Numbered from the stretch's first letter, positions 1 through 8,263 are shown. The stretch: 64,000 bases of DNA from Pseudomonas sp. IPO3778 (GCF_013386825.1 NZ_JACARC010000042.1:44034-108033); one strand, 5' to 3'. The notes: generated by a model from the sequence alone, not told the origin. Numbers and translations: made by a program.

Positions 1-321
1 ATGGTGGACGAGCGCTACGTGATGGACCCGTCGCCGATCCCGAAATTCGACAACCCGAAACTCGACATGAGCCCGGCGCTGATGCTGTTCGGCGCCGGTC
101 GCGAAAAGCGCCTGTACGCCGTGCCGCCGTATACCCAGGTCACCAGCCTGGACTTTGAAGACCACCCGTTCGAAGTGCAGAAGTGGGAACACAGCTGCGC
201 CATCTGCGGCAGCCATGAATCGTTTCTCGATGAGCTGATTCTGGATGATGCCGGCACCCAGAGTTTTGTGTGTTCCGACACCTGGTACTGCGCCCAACGG
301 GTGAAGGAGAGTCACCAATGA
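1..321 (+). CDS. phnJ: PhnJ, carbon-phosphorus lyase (3' part, cut by window edge)
   Basis: This is the C-terminal end of the radical-SAM C-P lyase that cleaves the carbon-phosphorus bond of ribosyl-5-phosphate phosphonates. The 106 visible codons hold the cysteine cluster at residues 66, 69, 91 and 97, a CX2CX21C arrangement plus one further Cys. This matches the iron-sulfur motif known for PhnJ. The real start lies upstream of the window, so the ATG at base 1 is probably internal. The stop codon overlaps the phnK start (ATGA), which indicates translational coupling within the phn operon. Identification is firm from the motif and from the gene order that follows. Confidence 0.95.
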   Translation: MVDERYVMDPSPIPKFDNPKLDMSPALMLFGAGREKRLYAVPPYTQVTSLDFEDHPFEVQKWEHSCAICGSHESFLDELILDDAGTQSFVCSDTWYCAQRVKESHQ

Positions 322-1130
322 TCCAGGCCCTGATGAAACAACAACCGGTGAGCGTGCCCGCCGAACCCTTGTTGCAAGTGCGTGACCTGTCGCTGCTGTA
401 CGGCCCGGAGAAGGGCTGCCAGGGCGTGAGCTTCGACCTGTACCCCGGCGAAGTGCTGGGAATTGTCGGCGAGTCGGGCTCGGGCAAATCCACCTTGCTC
501 TCGTTGCTCAGCGGGCGTTTGCCGCCGCAGGCCGGGAACATCGGTTATCGCGGCAAGGACGGCGAATGGCTGGATCTGTACAGCGCCAGCGAAGCTGAAC
601 GCCGCACCTTGCTGCGCACCGAGTGGGGCTTTGTCGAACAAAACCCACGGGACGGTTTGCGCATGGGCGTCTCGGCCGGCGCCAACATCGGCGAGCGCCT
701 GATGGCCCAGGGCGTGCGCAATTATGAGCAACTGCGTGGCGCCGGGATCGACTGGCTGGGCCAGGTGGAAATCGACCCGCAACGCATCGACGACCTGCCA
801 CGCACCTTCTCCGGCGGCATGCAACAGCGCCTGCAGATCGCCCGCAACCTCGTCTCCAGCCCGCGCCTGGTGTTTATGGACGAGCCCACCGGCGGCCTGG
901 ACGTGTCGGTGCAAGCGCGCCTGCTCGACCTGTTGCGTGGCCTGGTGCGCGAGCTGGATTTGGCCGTAGTGATTGTGACCCACGACCTCGCTGTGGCGCG
1001 CCTGCTGGCCGACCGCCTGATGGTGATGCGTCGGTCCCGCGTGGTGGAAACCGGGCTGACGGACCAGATCCTCGACGATCCACAGCACCCTTACTCTCAA
1101 CTGCTGGTGTCTTCGGTATTGCAGCCATGA
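318..1130 (+). CDS. phnK: PhnK, ATP-binding subunit associated with C-P lyase
   Basis: This is an ABC-type ATPase of 270 residues that belongs to the C-P lyase machinery rather than to a transporter. The Walker A motif GESGSGKST lies near residues 51-59, the signature SGGMQQR near 170, and Walker B LVFMDEP shortly after. The start at 318 is chosen because it overlaps the phnJ stop as ATGA and gives the usual family N-terminus. A longer frame opening at 270 would run deep into phnJ. The gene overlaps phnL by four bases. The family is known to dock on the PhnGHIJ core; nothing here is unusual. Confidence 0.95.
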   Translation: MIQALMKQQPVSVPAEPLLQVRDLSLLYGPEKGCQGVSFDLYPGEVLGIVGESGSGKSTLLSLLSGRLPPQAGNIGYRGKDGEWLDLYSASEAERRTLLRTEWGFVEQNPRDGLRMGVSAGANIGERLMAQGVRNYEQLRGAGIDWLGQVEIDPQRIDDLPRTFSGGMQQRLQIARNLVSSPRLVFMDEPTGGLDVSVQARLLDLLRGLVRELDLAVVIVTHDLAVARLLADRLMVMRRSRVVETGLTDQILDDPQHPYSQLLVSSVLQP

Positions 1131-1849
1131 TGAATGCCTTGATCGAGGTCCGTGACCTCTCGAAAACCTTCACCTTGCACCAGCAGCACGGCGTGGTGCT
1201 GAACGTGTTGCGCGGGGTGGAGTTCAGCGTGAAAGGCGGTGAGTGCCTGGTGCTGCACGGCCAGTCCGGCGCCGGTAAAAGCACCTTGCTGCGCACCTTG
1301 TATGGCAATTACCTGCCGGCGGGCGGCAGCATCCGCGTGCAGCACCTCGGCGAGTGGCTGGAACTGGTCGGTGCCGAGCCCCGTGAAGTGTTGCAAGTGC
1401 GCCAACAGACCCTCGGCTATGTCAGCCAGTTTCTGCGGGTGATCCCGCGTGTGGCTTGCCTGGACGTGGTGATGGAGCCGGCCCTGGCGCGGGGCTGGTC
1501 CAGGGACCTGGCACGCTCCCGTGCCGAACTCTTGCTCAGCCGCCTGAACATTCCCCAGCGCCTGTGGCAGCTGGCGCCCGGCACGTTCTCCGGTGGCGAG
1601 CAACAGCGGGTCAACATCGCCCGGGGCTTCATGGTGGCCTGGCCGGTGATGTTGCTGGACGAACCCACCGCGTCCCTCGACGACAGCAACCGCCAGGTGG
1701 TGCTGGAACTGATGAACGAAGCCAAGGCCGCCGGCGCTGCCTTGATCGGCATCTTCCACGACCGTGCCGCCCGCGAAGCGGTGGCCGACCGCCATTTCGA
1801 CATGACCCCCGCGCCTGTTGCCCAAGAGGAATACGCCCATGCCCGCTGA
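1127..1849 (+). CDS. phnL: PhnL, ABC-type ATP-binding protein of C-P lyase
   Basis: This second ABC-type ATPase of the phn operon has 240 residues. Walker A is GQSGAGKST near residue 46, the signature is FSGGEQQRVNIA, and Walker B is VMLLDEPTAS. PhnL is required with PhnG, PhnH and PhnI to form the ribosyl triphosphonate intermediate. The start at 1127 overlaps the phnK stop as ATGA, and the 3' end overlaps phnM by 11 bases. Order and spacing show one cotranscribed unit. Confidence 0.95.
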   Translation: MMNALIEVRDLSKTFTLHQQHGVVLNVLRGVEFSVKGGECLVLHGQSGAGKSTLLRTLYGNYLPAGGSIRVQHLGEWLELVGAEPREVLQVRQQTLGYVSQFLRVIPRVACLDVVMEPALARGWSRDLARSRAELLLSRLNIPQRLWQLAPGTFSGGEQQRVNIARGFMVAWPVMLLDEPTASLDDSNRQVVLELMNEAKAAGAALIGIFHDRAAREAVADRHFDMTPAPVAQEEYAHAR

Positions 1850-2987
1850 ACAGATCCTCAGTAATGCCCAGGTTGTCACCGCTGATCGTGTGTTTCTGGG
1901 GTCAGTGGTGCTGCGTGACGGGCTGATCGTCGACATCGCCGAAGGCCGCAGCCAATTGCCCCAGGCCCAGGACCTGGGCGGAGATTGCCTGCTGCCGGGC
2001 CTGGTGGAATTGCACACCGACAACCTGGAAAAACACATGACCCCACGCCCCGGCGTGGACTGGCCGTCCACCTCGGCGGTGCTCAGCCATGATGCGCAGA
2101 TCATCGCGGCCGGCATCACCACGGTGTTCGATGCGGTGTCCATCGGCGATGTGAACCCCAAGGGCAACCGCATGAAAAAACTGCCGGCGATGCTCGATGC
2201 CATCGCCGCGGCAGAAAGCGCCGGCCTGACCCGCGCCGAACACCACCTGCACCTGCGCTGCGAGCTGTGCCACCCGGACACGTTGAGCGTGTTCCGCGAC
2301 CTGGTGGAAAACCCGCTGGTGCGCCTGGTGTCGGTGATGGACCATTCGCCGGGCCAGCGCCAGTTCGTGCTCGAATCCAAGTACCGTGAGTACTACATGG
2401 GCAAGTACCACTTGAACGACGAGACCATGGACGCGTTCGTCGTGCTGCAAATGGCCAATTCGAAGGCATACAGCGACCGTTATCGTGCGGCGATCGTCGA
2501 GCATTGCCTGGAGCGCGGGCTGTCGGTGGCCAGCCATGACGATGCAACCCTGGCTCACGTCGAGGAGTCGGCGCGCTACGGCATGACCATCGCGGAGTTT
2601 CCCACGACCCTGGAAGCCGCGCGTGGTTGCCAGCAACTGAACATGAAAGTTCTGATGGGCGCGCCGAACGTGGTGCGTGGTGGGTCCCACTCGGGTAATG
2701 TGGCCGCCGCCGGCCTGGCTGCCGAGGGATTGCTGGATATACTTTCCAGTGACTACTACCCGGCCAGCCTGCTGCAGGCGGCGTTCGTGCTGGCCGATCA
2801 ACAAGACGGCGGTGATCTTTCCCGGGCGGTCAAGATGATCAGCCTGGCGCCGGCACAAGCGGCGGGCCTGAACGATCGCGGCGAAATCGCCGTGGGCCTG
2901 CGGGCCGACCTGGTGCAAGCGAAAAAAAGCCGCGACGGACTGCCCGTGGTCCAACAAGTCTGGCGACAAGCGAAGAGGGTGTTTTGA
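1839..2987 (+). CDS. phnM: PhnM, ribosyl-triphosphonate diphosphatase
   Basis: This 382-residue protein is of the amidohydrolase superfamily. PhnM removes diphosphate from alpha-D-ribose-1-methylphosphonate-5-triphosphate, giving the PhnJ substrate. The expected metal-binding stretch LVELHTDNLEKH is visible near residues 53-64, and a later SHDDAT segment supplies further ligands. The start at 1839 follows an AGAGGA ribosome site inside the 3' end of phnL. An upstream ATG at 1818 in the same frame lies further into phnL and is less likely. The C-terminus overlaps the phnN start by one base. Confidence 0.95.
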   Translation: MPAEQILSNAQVVTADRVFLGSVVLRDGLIVDIAEGRSQLPQAQDLGGDCLLPGLVELHTDNLEKHMTPRPGVDWPSTSAVLSHDAQIIAAGITTVFDAVSIGDVNPKGNRMKKLPAMLDAIAAAESAGLTRAEHHLHLRCELCHPDTLSVFRDLVENPLVRLVSVMDHSPGQRQFVLESKYREYYMGKYHLNDETMDAFVVLQMANSKAYSDRYRAAIVEHCLERGLSVASHDDATLAHVEESARYGMTIAEFPTTLEAARGCQQLNMKVLMGAPNVVRGGSHSGNVAAAGLAAEGLLDILSSDYYPASLLQAAFVLADQQDGGDLSRAVKMISLAPAQAAGLNDRGEIAVGLRADLVQAKKSRDGLPVVQQVWRQAKRVF

Positions 2988-3550
2988 TGGCAGGCAGGTT
3001 GATCTATCTCATCGGACCCTCGGGTTCGGGCAAGGACAGCCTGCTGGATGCCGCACGCCCGCGATTGGCCGAGCGTGGCTGCCGCATTGTGCGGCGTGTC
3101 ATCACCCGCTCGGCGGAAGCGGTGGGCGAAGCGGCGCAGGGTGTGAGCCCGGCGCAGTTTGCCGCGCTGGAGGCCGAGGGCGCGTTTGCCCTCAGCTGGC
3201 ACGCCAACGGCTTGTCCTATGGCATTCCCCGGGAGATTGATGAGTGGCTGGCGGCGGGGCACGACGTGCTGGTCAACGGCTCCCGTGGCCATCTGGCGCA
3301 GACCCGGCTGCTTTACCCGAACCTGCTGGTGGTGTTGCTGACCGTGGATCAGGCGGTGTTGCGCCAGCGCTTGCTGGCGCGGGGTCGTGAATCCCTGGCG
3401 GACATTGATCAGCGGCTGGCGCGCAATGCGCGGTTCGCTGAAGGCTTGAGCACTGCACCGGACGTGTTCCTGCTCGACAACTCCGGCCAACTGGAACACA
3501 CGGTCGAGCGCCTGCTGCGCTGCCTCGACGGGCAATCCGCATGCGCCTGA
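2987..3550 (+). CDS. phnN: PhnN, ribose 1,5-bisphosphate phosphokinase
   Basis: This 187-residue P-loop kinase resembles guanylate kinase. Its Walker A motif GPSGSGKDS lies near residues 9-17. PhnN converts ribose 1,5-bisphosphate to PRPP, returning the sugar of phosphonate breakdown to nucleotide metabolism. The ATG at 2987 shares its A with the phnM TGA; a TTG one codon upstream is possible but less likely. The gene overlaps phnP by ten bases. No phnO acetyltransferase lies between phnN and phnP, unlike the E. coli order. Confidence 0.93.
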   Translation: MAGRLIYLIGPSGSGKDSLLDAARPRLAERGCRIVRRVITRSAEAVGEAAQGVSPAQFAALEAEGAFALSWHANGLSYGIPREIDEWLAAGHDVLVNGSRGHLAQTRLLYPNLLVVLLTVDQAVLRQRLLARGRESLADIDQRLARNARFAEGLSTAPDVFLLDNSGQLEHTVERLLRCLDGQSACA

Positions 3551-4290
3551 CCTTGCTGGGCACCGGTGACGCGCGACAAGTCCCGGTGTATGGCTGCGAG
3601 TGCGCCGCCTGCGGTCTGGCCCGCAGCGACGAAAGCCTGCGGCGCCGCCCGTGCAGCGCGTTGATCGAGTGCGGCGACCAGCGCTGGTTGATCGACAGCG
3701 GCTTGCCCGACCTCACCGAACGCTTCCCGCCGCGCAGCTTCAACGGGATTTTCCAGACCCACTACCACGCCGATCATGCCCAGGGCTTGCTGCATTTGCG
3801 CTGGGGCCAGGGCCTGGTGATTCCGGTGCATGGGCCGGTGGACGCGCAAGGGTTGTCCGACCTGTACAAGCACCCTGGCATCCTGGATTTCAGCCAACCG
3901 TTTGCTGAGTTTGAAACCCGCCGGTTTGGCGAACTGAGCGTCACGGCGTTACCGCTGCTGCATTCCAAACCCACGTTGGGTTATCTGCTGGAAGGCGAAG
4001 GGCGACGCATCGCCTACCTCACCGACACCGTCGGCCTGCCTCCTGCTACCCGCGACTGGCTGCAACGCGAACCGCTGGACGTGCTGGTGCTCGACTGCTC
4101 CATGCCGCCCCAGCCGCAGGCGCCACGTAACCACAATGATTTGACGCTGGCGTTGCAGTGCATCGAGGAAGTCGGCGCCGAGTTGGGTGTGCTGACCCAT
4201 GTAGGGCATACGCTGGATGCGTGGTTGATGCAGCATCGGCACGAGTTGCCGCGCAACGTCACCGTGGGCAGGGATGGCAGGGTGATTTAA
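3541..4290 (+). CDS. phnP: PhnP, phosphoribosyl 1,2-cyclic phosphate phosphodiesterase
   Basis: This is a metallo-beta-lactamase-fold hydrolase of 249 residues that opens the 5-phosphoribosyl 1,2-cyclic phosphate released by PhnJ. The metal site TH-YHADH is visible near residues 76-82. The family N-terminus has an early CECAAC cysteine segment, which in known PhnP proteins binds a structural zinc. The conserved NHNDLTLALQCIEE segment lies at 4129-4170, and a near-copy of exactly this stretch recurs at 4493-4534. It is the last phn gene here; a REPIN follows 30 bp after its stop. Confidence 0.95.
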   Translation: MRLTLLGTGDARQVPVYGCECAACGLARSDESLRRRPCSALIECGDQRWLIDSGLPDLTERFPPRSFNGIFQTHYHADHAQGLLHLRWGQGLVIPVHGPVDAQGLSDLYKHPGILDFSQPFAEFETRRFGELSVTALPLLHSKPTLGYLLEGEGRRIAYLTDTVGLPPATRDWLQREPLDVLVLDCSMPPQPQAPRNHNDLTLALQCIEEVGAELGVLTHVGHTLDAWLMQHRHELPRNVTVGRDGRVI

Positions 4291-4319
4291 CCCAACTCTT
4301 GAACTCGCCGCAGATCCAA

Positions 4320-4410
4320 TGTGGGAGCGGGCTTGCTCGTGAAGGCGGTGGATCAGTCAATAAATTTGTCGATTGACACTGCGCATTCGCGAGCGAGCCC
4401 GCTCCCACCT
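4320..4410. repeat. REPIN (inverted pair of REP sequences)
   Basis: The sequence GTGGGAGCGGGCTTGCTCG at 4321-4339 faces its near reverse complement at 4387-4408, separated by about 45 bp of AT-richer sequence. Each arm is itself a short palindrome. Placed between phnP and the convergent LysR gene, it could also act as a transcript-stabilising or terminating hairpin. Confidence 0.9.
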
Positions 4411-4492
4411 TAAGCCTTCATCGTTCTCAAAGCTTTATTCCAAACTGGACTGTCAGTGCTTTTCGCCCCTTTGGCGTAAGCCCAAGCGCACG

Positions 4493-4534
4493 AACCACAA
4501 TGACCTGACGCTGGCGTTGCAGTGCATCGAGGAG
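4493..4534 (+). pseudogene. phnP-like relic (42 bp, 14 codons)
   Basis: These 42 bases match phnP positions 4129-4170 at 39 of 42 sites and encode the same 14 residues, NHNDLTLALQCIEE. All three differences are synonymous. An LDC tripeptide about 13 codons upstream in the same frame may be more of the same gene, but the spacing differs from intact phnP (10 codons), so that part is uncertain. The frame continues briefly into the 3' end of the LysR gene. It is not a functional gene. It looks like the edge of another phnP allele left by recombination. Confidence 0.7.
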
Positions 4535-4545
4535 ACGGGTGAGGA

Positions 4546-5424
4546 TCAGCGCACCACGCCCTCCACAAACTCGATAAACGCCCGGGCCTTGGCACTGACC
4601 ATCCGGCCTGTAGGCAACACGGCCCATAAGTCCCGGGGCGGCAATTCCCAGTCGGTGAGGACGGCCTTGACCTCGCCACTGGCGATCTCCGGCATGAACA
4701 TCCACTCGGCGGTCATCGCCACACCCTGGTGGGACAGCACTCCGGCACGGATGCCTTCGGAAGACGTGACGCGCAGGCGCCCGTGAGGGACCAAGGGGTA
4801 TTGATGGGCACCCTGAGTGAAGGTCCAGCAGGTGTTTTCGCTCAAGCTATAGATCACCGCCTGGTGGTGCAGGAGGTCTGCCGGGGAGCGGGGTTCGCCA
4901 TGGCGTTCAAAGTAAGCCGGGGTGCCGAAAATCCGGCAGGGGCTTTGGCCAATCTTGCGGGCCGTCAGGCCGGAGTCACCCAGGTGGCCGATGCGCAGGG
5001 CGACGTCGATCCCTTCTTCCACCAGATTGAGCAGGCGGTCGTCGAGTACGACGTCGACGTTCAGACCGGGGTGTTGCTCAAGGAACGGGCCCAGGTTGGG
5101 AATGATTTGCAAGCGGCAAAAGGTCACGCCCGCGCTGATGCGCAGGGTGCCCGACAGGCCGTTGCCGGCGCCCCGGGCTGCGTCGTCGGCCTCATTGGCT
5201 TCGTCGACCGCGCGTTTGGACTTTTCAAAAAACGCCAGGCCCGCCTCGGTGGGCGTCAGGCCCCGGGTGGAGCGCATCAGCAACCTGACCGCCAGTCGGG
5301 CCTCCAGTTGGGCAATGCCTTTGGACACGGCGGGCTGGCCAATGCCCATGCGTTTGGCAGCAGCGGAAAACGAGCCTGTCTCCACGACGTGGACGAAGGT
5401 TTCCATGGCGGTGAGGCGGTCCAT
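4546..5424 (-). CDS. LysR-family transcriptional regulator
   Basis: This is a 292-residue LysR-type regulator. The N-terminal winged helix-turn-helix occupies about residues 1-60 with the usual ETGSFSAAAKRMGIGQPAVSK core, followed by a substrate-binding domain of the CrgA-like type. The start is MDRLTAM at 5424. It converges on the phn operon, and its stop lies 11 bp from the phnP-like relic. LysR genes often regulate a divergent neighbour; here the divergent neighbour is a hicAB cassette, an unlikely target, so its partner may have been lost. Effector and targets cannot be read from sequence. Confidence 0.9.
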   Translation of the reverse strand: MDRLTAMETFVHVVETGSFSAAAKRMGIGQPAVSKGIAQLEARLAVRLLMRSTRGLTPTEAGLAFFEKSKRAVDEANEADDAARGAGNGLSGTLRISAGVTFCRLQIIPNLGPFLEQHPGLNVDVVLDDRLLNLVEEGIDVALRIGHLGDSGLTARKIGQSPCRIFGTPAYFERHGEPRSPADLLHHQAVIYSLSENTCWTFTQGAHQYPLVPHGRLRVTSSEGIRAGVLSHQGVAMTAEWMFMPEIASGEVKAVLTDWELPPRDLWAVLPTGRMVSAKARAFIEFVEGVVR

Positions 5425-5590
5425 CGGGGTGTCCTTTTGGCGGTGGCGTTTCGGGAATCATGGGGCCTTTGGGATAACGGGGGAAGTCAGTCGGTTGGCA
5501 TAGAATTCATTCCCCAAGGGCATGAATGGATGGGTTTCCAACATCCGGTAAAACAGCCACCAGTCAGACTGACGAATTCTGTGCTTGAGT

Positions 5591-5614
5591 AAAGATAACT
5601 CTAGGGTTACTTTT
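5591..5614. promoter_or_regulatory. Imperfect dyad upstream of hicA, possible autoregulatory operator
   Basis: AAAGATAAC at 5591-5599 and GTTACTTTT at 5606-5614 form an imperfect inverted repeat (7 of 9 positions pair) around a six-base spacer, 26 bp before the hicA start. HicB antitoxins with a DNA-binding domain commonly repress their own operon from such sites. The assignment is by position only. Confidence 0.4.
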
Positions 5615-5640
5615 ATTCAGGCCGGAGCAAGGAGGCTGTG

Positions 5641-5829
5641 GTGCAAAGCAGGCTATTGATCAAAGAGCTGCAAGAGGCAGGTTGGGTGCTGGATCGGGTG
5701 ACGGGCAGCCATCATCTTTTCACCCATCGCTATAACCCGTACACGATACCGGTGCCCCATCCCAAGAAGGATCTGCCCCTGGGCACCGTGCGAAGTATCA
5801 GGAAACGTGCCGGGCTGTTTTCGTTTTAG
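5641..5829 (+). CDS. hicA: HicA-type mRNA interferase toxin
   Basis: This 62-residue protein matches the HicA double-stranded-RNA-binding-like fold. It begins QSRLLIKELQEAGW, carries the conserved GSHH catalytic histidine near residues 24-27, then VPHPKKDLPLGTVRSI. HicA toxins cleave mRNA and are neutralised by HicB. Two adjacent GTG codons (5638 and 5641) could start it. The second is chosen because it sits five bases after AAGGAGG and gives the standard family N-terminus. hicB follows after 21 bp, so they form an operon. Confidence 0.9.
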   Translation: MQSRLLIKELQEAGWVLDRVTGSHHLFTHRYNPYTIPVPHPKKDLPLGTVRSIRKRAGLFSF

Positions 5830-5850
5830 GACGGTTTAAGGAGATTTTCC

Positions 5851-6255
5851 ATGCAATACCCAATCTGTATCGAATGGGGCGATGACTTTGTCGCCACCGG
5901 TATTCAGATCCCCGATATTCCGGGCGCTGTGACCGCCGGGGACAGCTTTGAAGAGGCGTACAACGCGGCCGTCGAGGTGGCGCACATCATGCTGCAGGAG
6001 ATCGCGGCAGAAGGTCGGGTGATTCCGATGCCAACGTCGGTGGCCGCCCACCATGACAATGAGGAATACGCGGGGATGGGCTGGGGGATGCTGGAACTCG
6101 ACATTTCGCCCTATCTGGGCAAGACCGAGAAGGTCAACGTGACCTTGCCCGGCTATGTGATCCAGCGTATCGACCGCTATGTGCGCGAGCACAAAGTAAA
6201 AAGCCGCTCGTCATTTCTGGCGGATGCGGCTTTGGAGAAGTTGGTGCGGTTGTAA
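5851..6255 (+). CDS. hicB: HicB-type antitoxin
   Basis: This 134-residue antitoxin has the HicB partial RNase H-like domain at about residues 1-65 (YPICIEWGDDFVATGIQIPDIPG...) and a C-terminal ribbon-helix-helix-like segment, VNVTLPGYVIQRIDRYV followed by SRSSFLADAA. The DNA-binding end suggests autorepression of hicAB. An AAGGAG ribosome site lies eight bases before the ATG. The gene is intact and ends next to the convergent MFS gene. Both cassette genes look full length. Confidence 0.9.
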   Translation: MQYPICIEWGDDFVATGIQIPDIPGAVTAGDSFEEAYNAAVEVAHIMLQEIAAEGRVIPMPTSVAAHHDNEEYAGMGWGMLELDISPYLGKTEKVNVTLPGYVIQRIDRYVREHKVKSRSSFLADAALEKLVRL

Positions 6256-7452
6256 CTAGGCGGTGGCCACCGCCCCTTGCCGCGATGCACTCAGGAACCG
6301 CAACAATGCCACCAGCGGGAAGGCGCTGCCCACCAGCATCACCCCCAGCCAGCCGCCGTGTTCGTACACGCTGCTGGCAATCGCCGAGCCGAAGGCGCCA
6401 CCGATGAAGATGCTGGTCATGTACAGCGCGTTCAACCGGCTGCGGCTGTTGGCGTCGAGGGCGTAGATGGCGCGTTGGCCGAGGACCATGTTCATCTGCA
6501 CGCAGAAGTCCAGGACCACGCCGGTCACCGCCAGGCCGATCACGCTGTACAGCGGGTGTACGAAGGCCGGCAGAAAGCTCAGCGCGGCAAACAGCATCGC
6601 CAGCAGTGAAGCGCGGTGGGTGTGGCCGGCATCCGCCAGGCGCCCGGCAATGGGCGCGGCGATGGCGCCGAGGGCACCCACCAGGGCAAACAGGGCGATC
6701 TGGCTTTGGCTCAGGCCATGGTTGCGGGACAGTTCCAACGGGGCGGCGGTCCAGAACAGGCTAAAGGTGGCAAACATGCAACCCTGGTAAAACGCCCGCT
6801 GGCGCAGCACCGGCTGGCGGCGCAGCAAGGTGCCCAGGGAGCCGAGCAATTGGCCGTAGCTGGCGGCGTGATCCGGTTGGCGCTTGGGGATGGTCAGCAT
6901 CAACACCACGCTGATAAATGCCATCAGTGCGGCGGCGGCCATGAACATGGCGCGCCAGCCGAAATGGTCAGCCACCACGCTGGACACTGGCCGTGCCAGC
7001 AGGATACCCAGCAGCAAACCGCCCATGATGCTGCCGACCACCCGGCCACGGGACTCAGCCGGCGCCAGGTGCGCCGCCAGGGGAATCAGGATTTGTACCG
7101 ACACCGAACTGAAGCCGATCAGCAGCGACACCAGCAGGAACAGGTTCGGCTGTTCGGTGAAGGCTGCGCCCAGCAAACTGGCGATGGCCACCACGGTGGT
7201 GATGATCATCAGCCGGCGGTTTTCCAGCAGGTCGCCCAGCGGCACCAGGAAGAACAGGCCCAGGGCATAGCCGATCTGGGTCAGGGACACGATCAGGCTG
7301 GCCATGGCCGGCGTGAGGCCGATGTCCGGGGCGATCAGCTCGATGATCGGTTGTGCGTAGTAGATGTTGGCGACGATGGCGCCGCAACAGAACGCAAACA
7401 GCATCACCATGCCTCGGGTCATGGTGCTTGTAGCGTGGGGCGTAGCGTTCAT
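6256..7452 (-). CDS. MFS transporter, DHA1-like exporter
   Basis: This is a 398-residue, twelve-helix major facilitator protein. A conserved early segment, GAIVANIYYAQPIIELI, is typical of the YnfM/NepI-like branch of drug:H+ antiporters. The loop motif between helices 2 and 3 appears as GDLLENRRLM. The start at 7452 is chosen for its GAGAA ribosome site; a longer frame from 7536 adds 28 residues of non-membrane sequence. The substrate is unknown; amino acid, nucleoside or drug export all fit. Confidence 0.85.
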   Translation of the reverse strand: MNATPHATSTMTRGMVMLFAFCCGAIVANIYYAQPIIELIAPDIGLTPAMASLIVSLTQIGYALGLFFLVPLGDLLENRRLMIITTVVAIASLLGAAFTEQPNLFLLVSLLIGFSSVSVQILIPLAAHLAPAESRGRVVGSIMGGLLLGILLARPVSSVVADHFGWRAMFMAAAALMAFISVVLMLTIPKRQPDHAASYGQLLGSLGTLLRRQPVLRQRAFYQGCMFATFSLFWTAAPLELSRNHGLSQSQIALFALVGALGAIAAPIAGRLADAGHTHRASLLAMLFAALSFLPAFVHPLYSVIGLAVTGVVLDFCVQMNMVLGQRAIYALDANSRSRLNALYMTSIFIGGAFGSAIASSVYEHGGWLGVMLVGSAFPLVALLRFLSASRQGAVATA

Positions 7453-7629
7453 GGTGTTCTCATAAAAACGAAGAAAGAGGCGAGCGAGCATAAAGACTGG
7501 CCCCGGGCGGGAGTAGCCCGTTTGTGGTGATAACACTCATGCCGGGCATTAATGACTGAAACGTTAACCTTCGGGCTGAAGGTCGATGATACATTCAGTC
7601 ACAACTGCATAAACAGGAAATCGACTGCC

Positions 7630-8244
7630 ATGAAGATGACATTCAACAAAATGCTCTTGGCCTCAAGCCTGGCCGCGCTGATGACCACGGGCATCGCCCA
7701 GGCCCAGGACGCCCCGCGGGTGGGCGTGCGTGGCGCAATTACCGCCATCGACGGTGACGCGATGCACGTCAAGGTCAGGAGCGGTGAAGACGTGACCGTG
7801 CACCTGACCAAGGACACCCTGGTGCGCGCTGTTACCCTGGCCAAAATCGAAGACATCAAGCCTGGCAGTTACATCGGCTCGGCGGCGATGCCCAATGCGG
7901 ATGGTTCGCTGACCGCCCTGGAAGTGCATGTGTTCCCACCGGCCATGGCGGGCACAGGCGACGGGCACCGTGCGTTCGACCTGAAGGAAGGCAGCAGCAT
8001 GACCAACGGCACCGTGGGTGACCTGGTGGTGAGCAATGGCCGCACATTGACGGTGAAGTACAAGGGTGGCGAGCAGAAGATCGTGGTGCCGGAGGATGTG
8101 CCGATCGTCAACCTGGAACCGGGTGATCGCAGCTTGCTGAAGCCAGGGGTGAAGGTGGTGATGTTTGCGGCGAAGGGCGAGGATGGGAGCGTGACGGCCC
8201 AGGCGATTTCTGCCGGGAAAGATGGCGTGACACCGCCGATGTAA
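7630..8244 (+). CDS. Periplasmic two-repeat beta-rich protein, function unknown
   Basis: This 204-residue protein has a signal peptide of about 22 residues ending AQA before QDAPR. The mature part appears to contain two related halves. The first runs from VRGAITAIDGDAMHVKV to GSLTALEVHVF, the second from NGTVGDLVVSNGRTLTVKY to GSVTAQAISAG. Each ends in a similar KPG-x(6-8)-G-SxTA pattern, as in small OB-like barrel domains (DUF5666-type). The ATG at 7630 is chosen because it begins the signal peptide. No enzyme motif is visible. REP sequences follow directly. Confidence 0.75.
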   Translation: MKMTFNKMLLASSLAALMTTGIAQAQDAPRVGVRGAITAIDGDAMHVKVRSGEDVTVHLTKDTLVRAVTLAKIEDIKPGSYIGSAAMPNADGSLTALEVHVFPPAMAGTGDGHRAFDLKEGSSMTNGTVGDLVVSNGRTLTVKYKGGEQKIVVPEDVPIVNLEPGDRSLLKPGVKVVMFAAKGEDGSVTAQAISAGKDGVTPPM

Positions 8245-8263
8245 CAGCTGAGCGCTGGAGCAA

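Noticed and set aside
4373..4786. 137-codon ORF covering the phnP relic
   Set aside because: Only about 14 codons resemble phnP. The rest runs antisense through the LysR gene, so it is not a gene.
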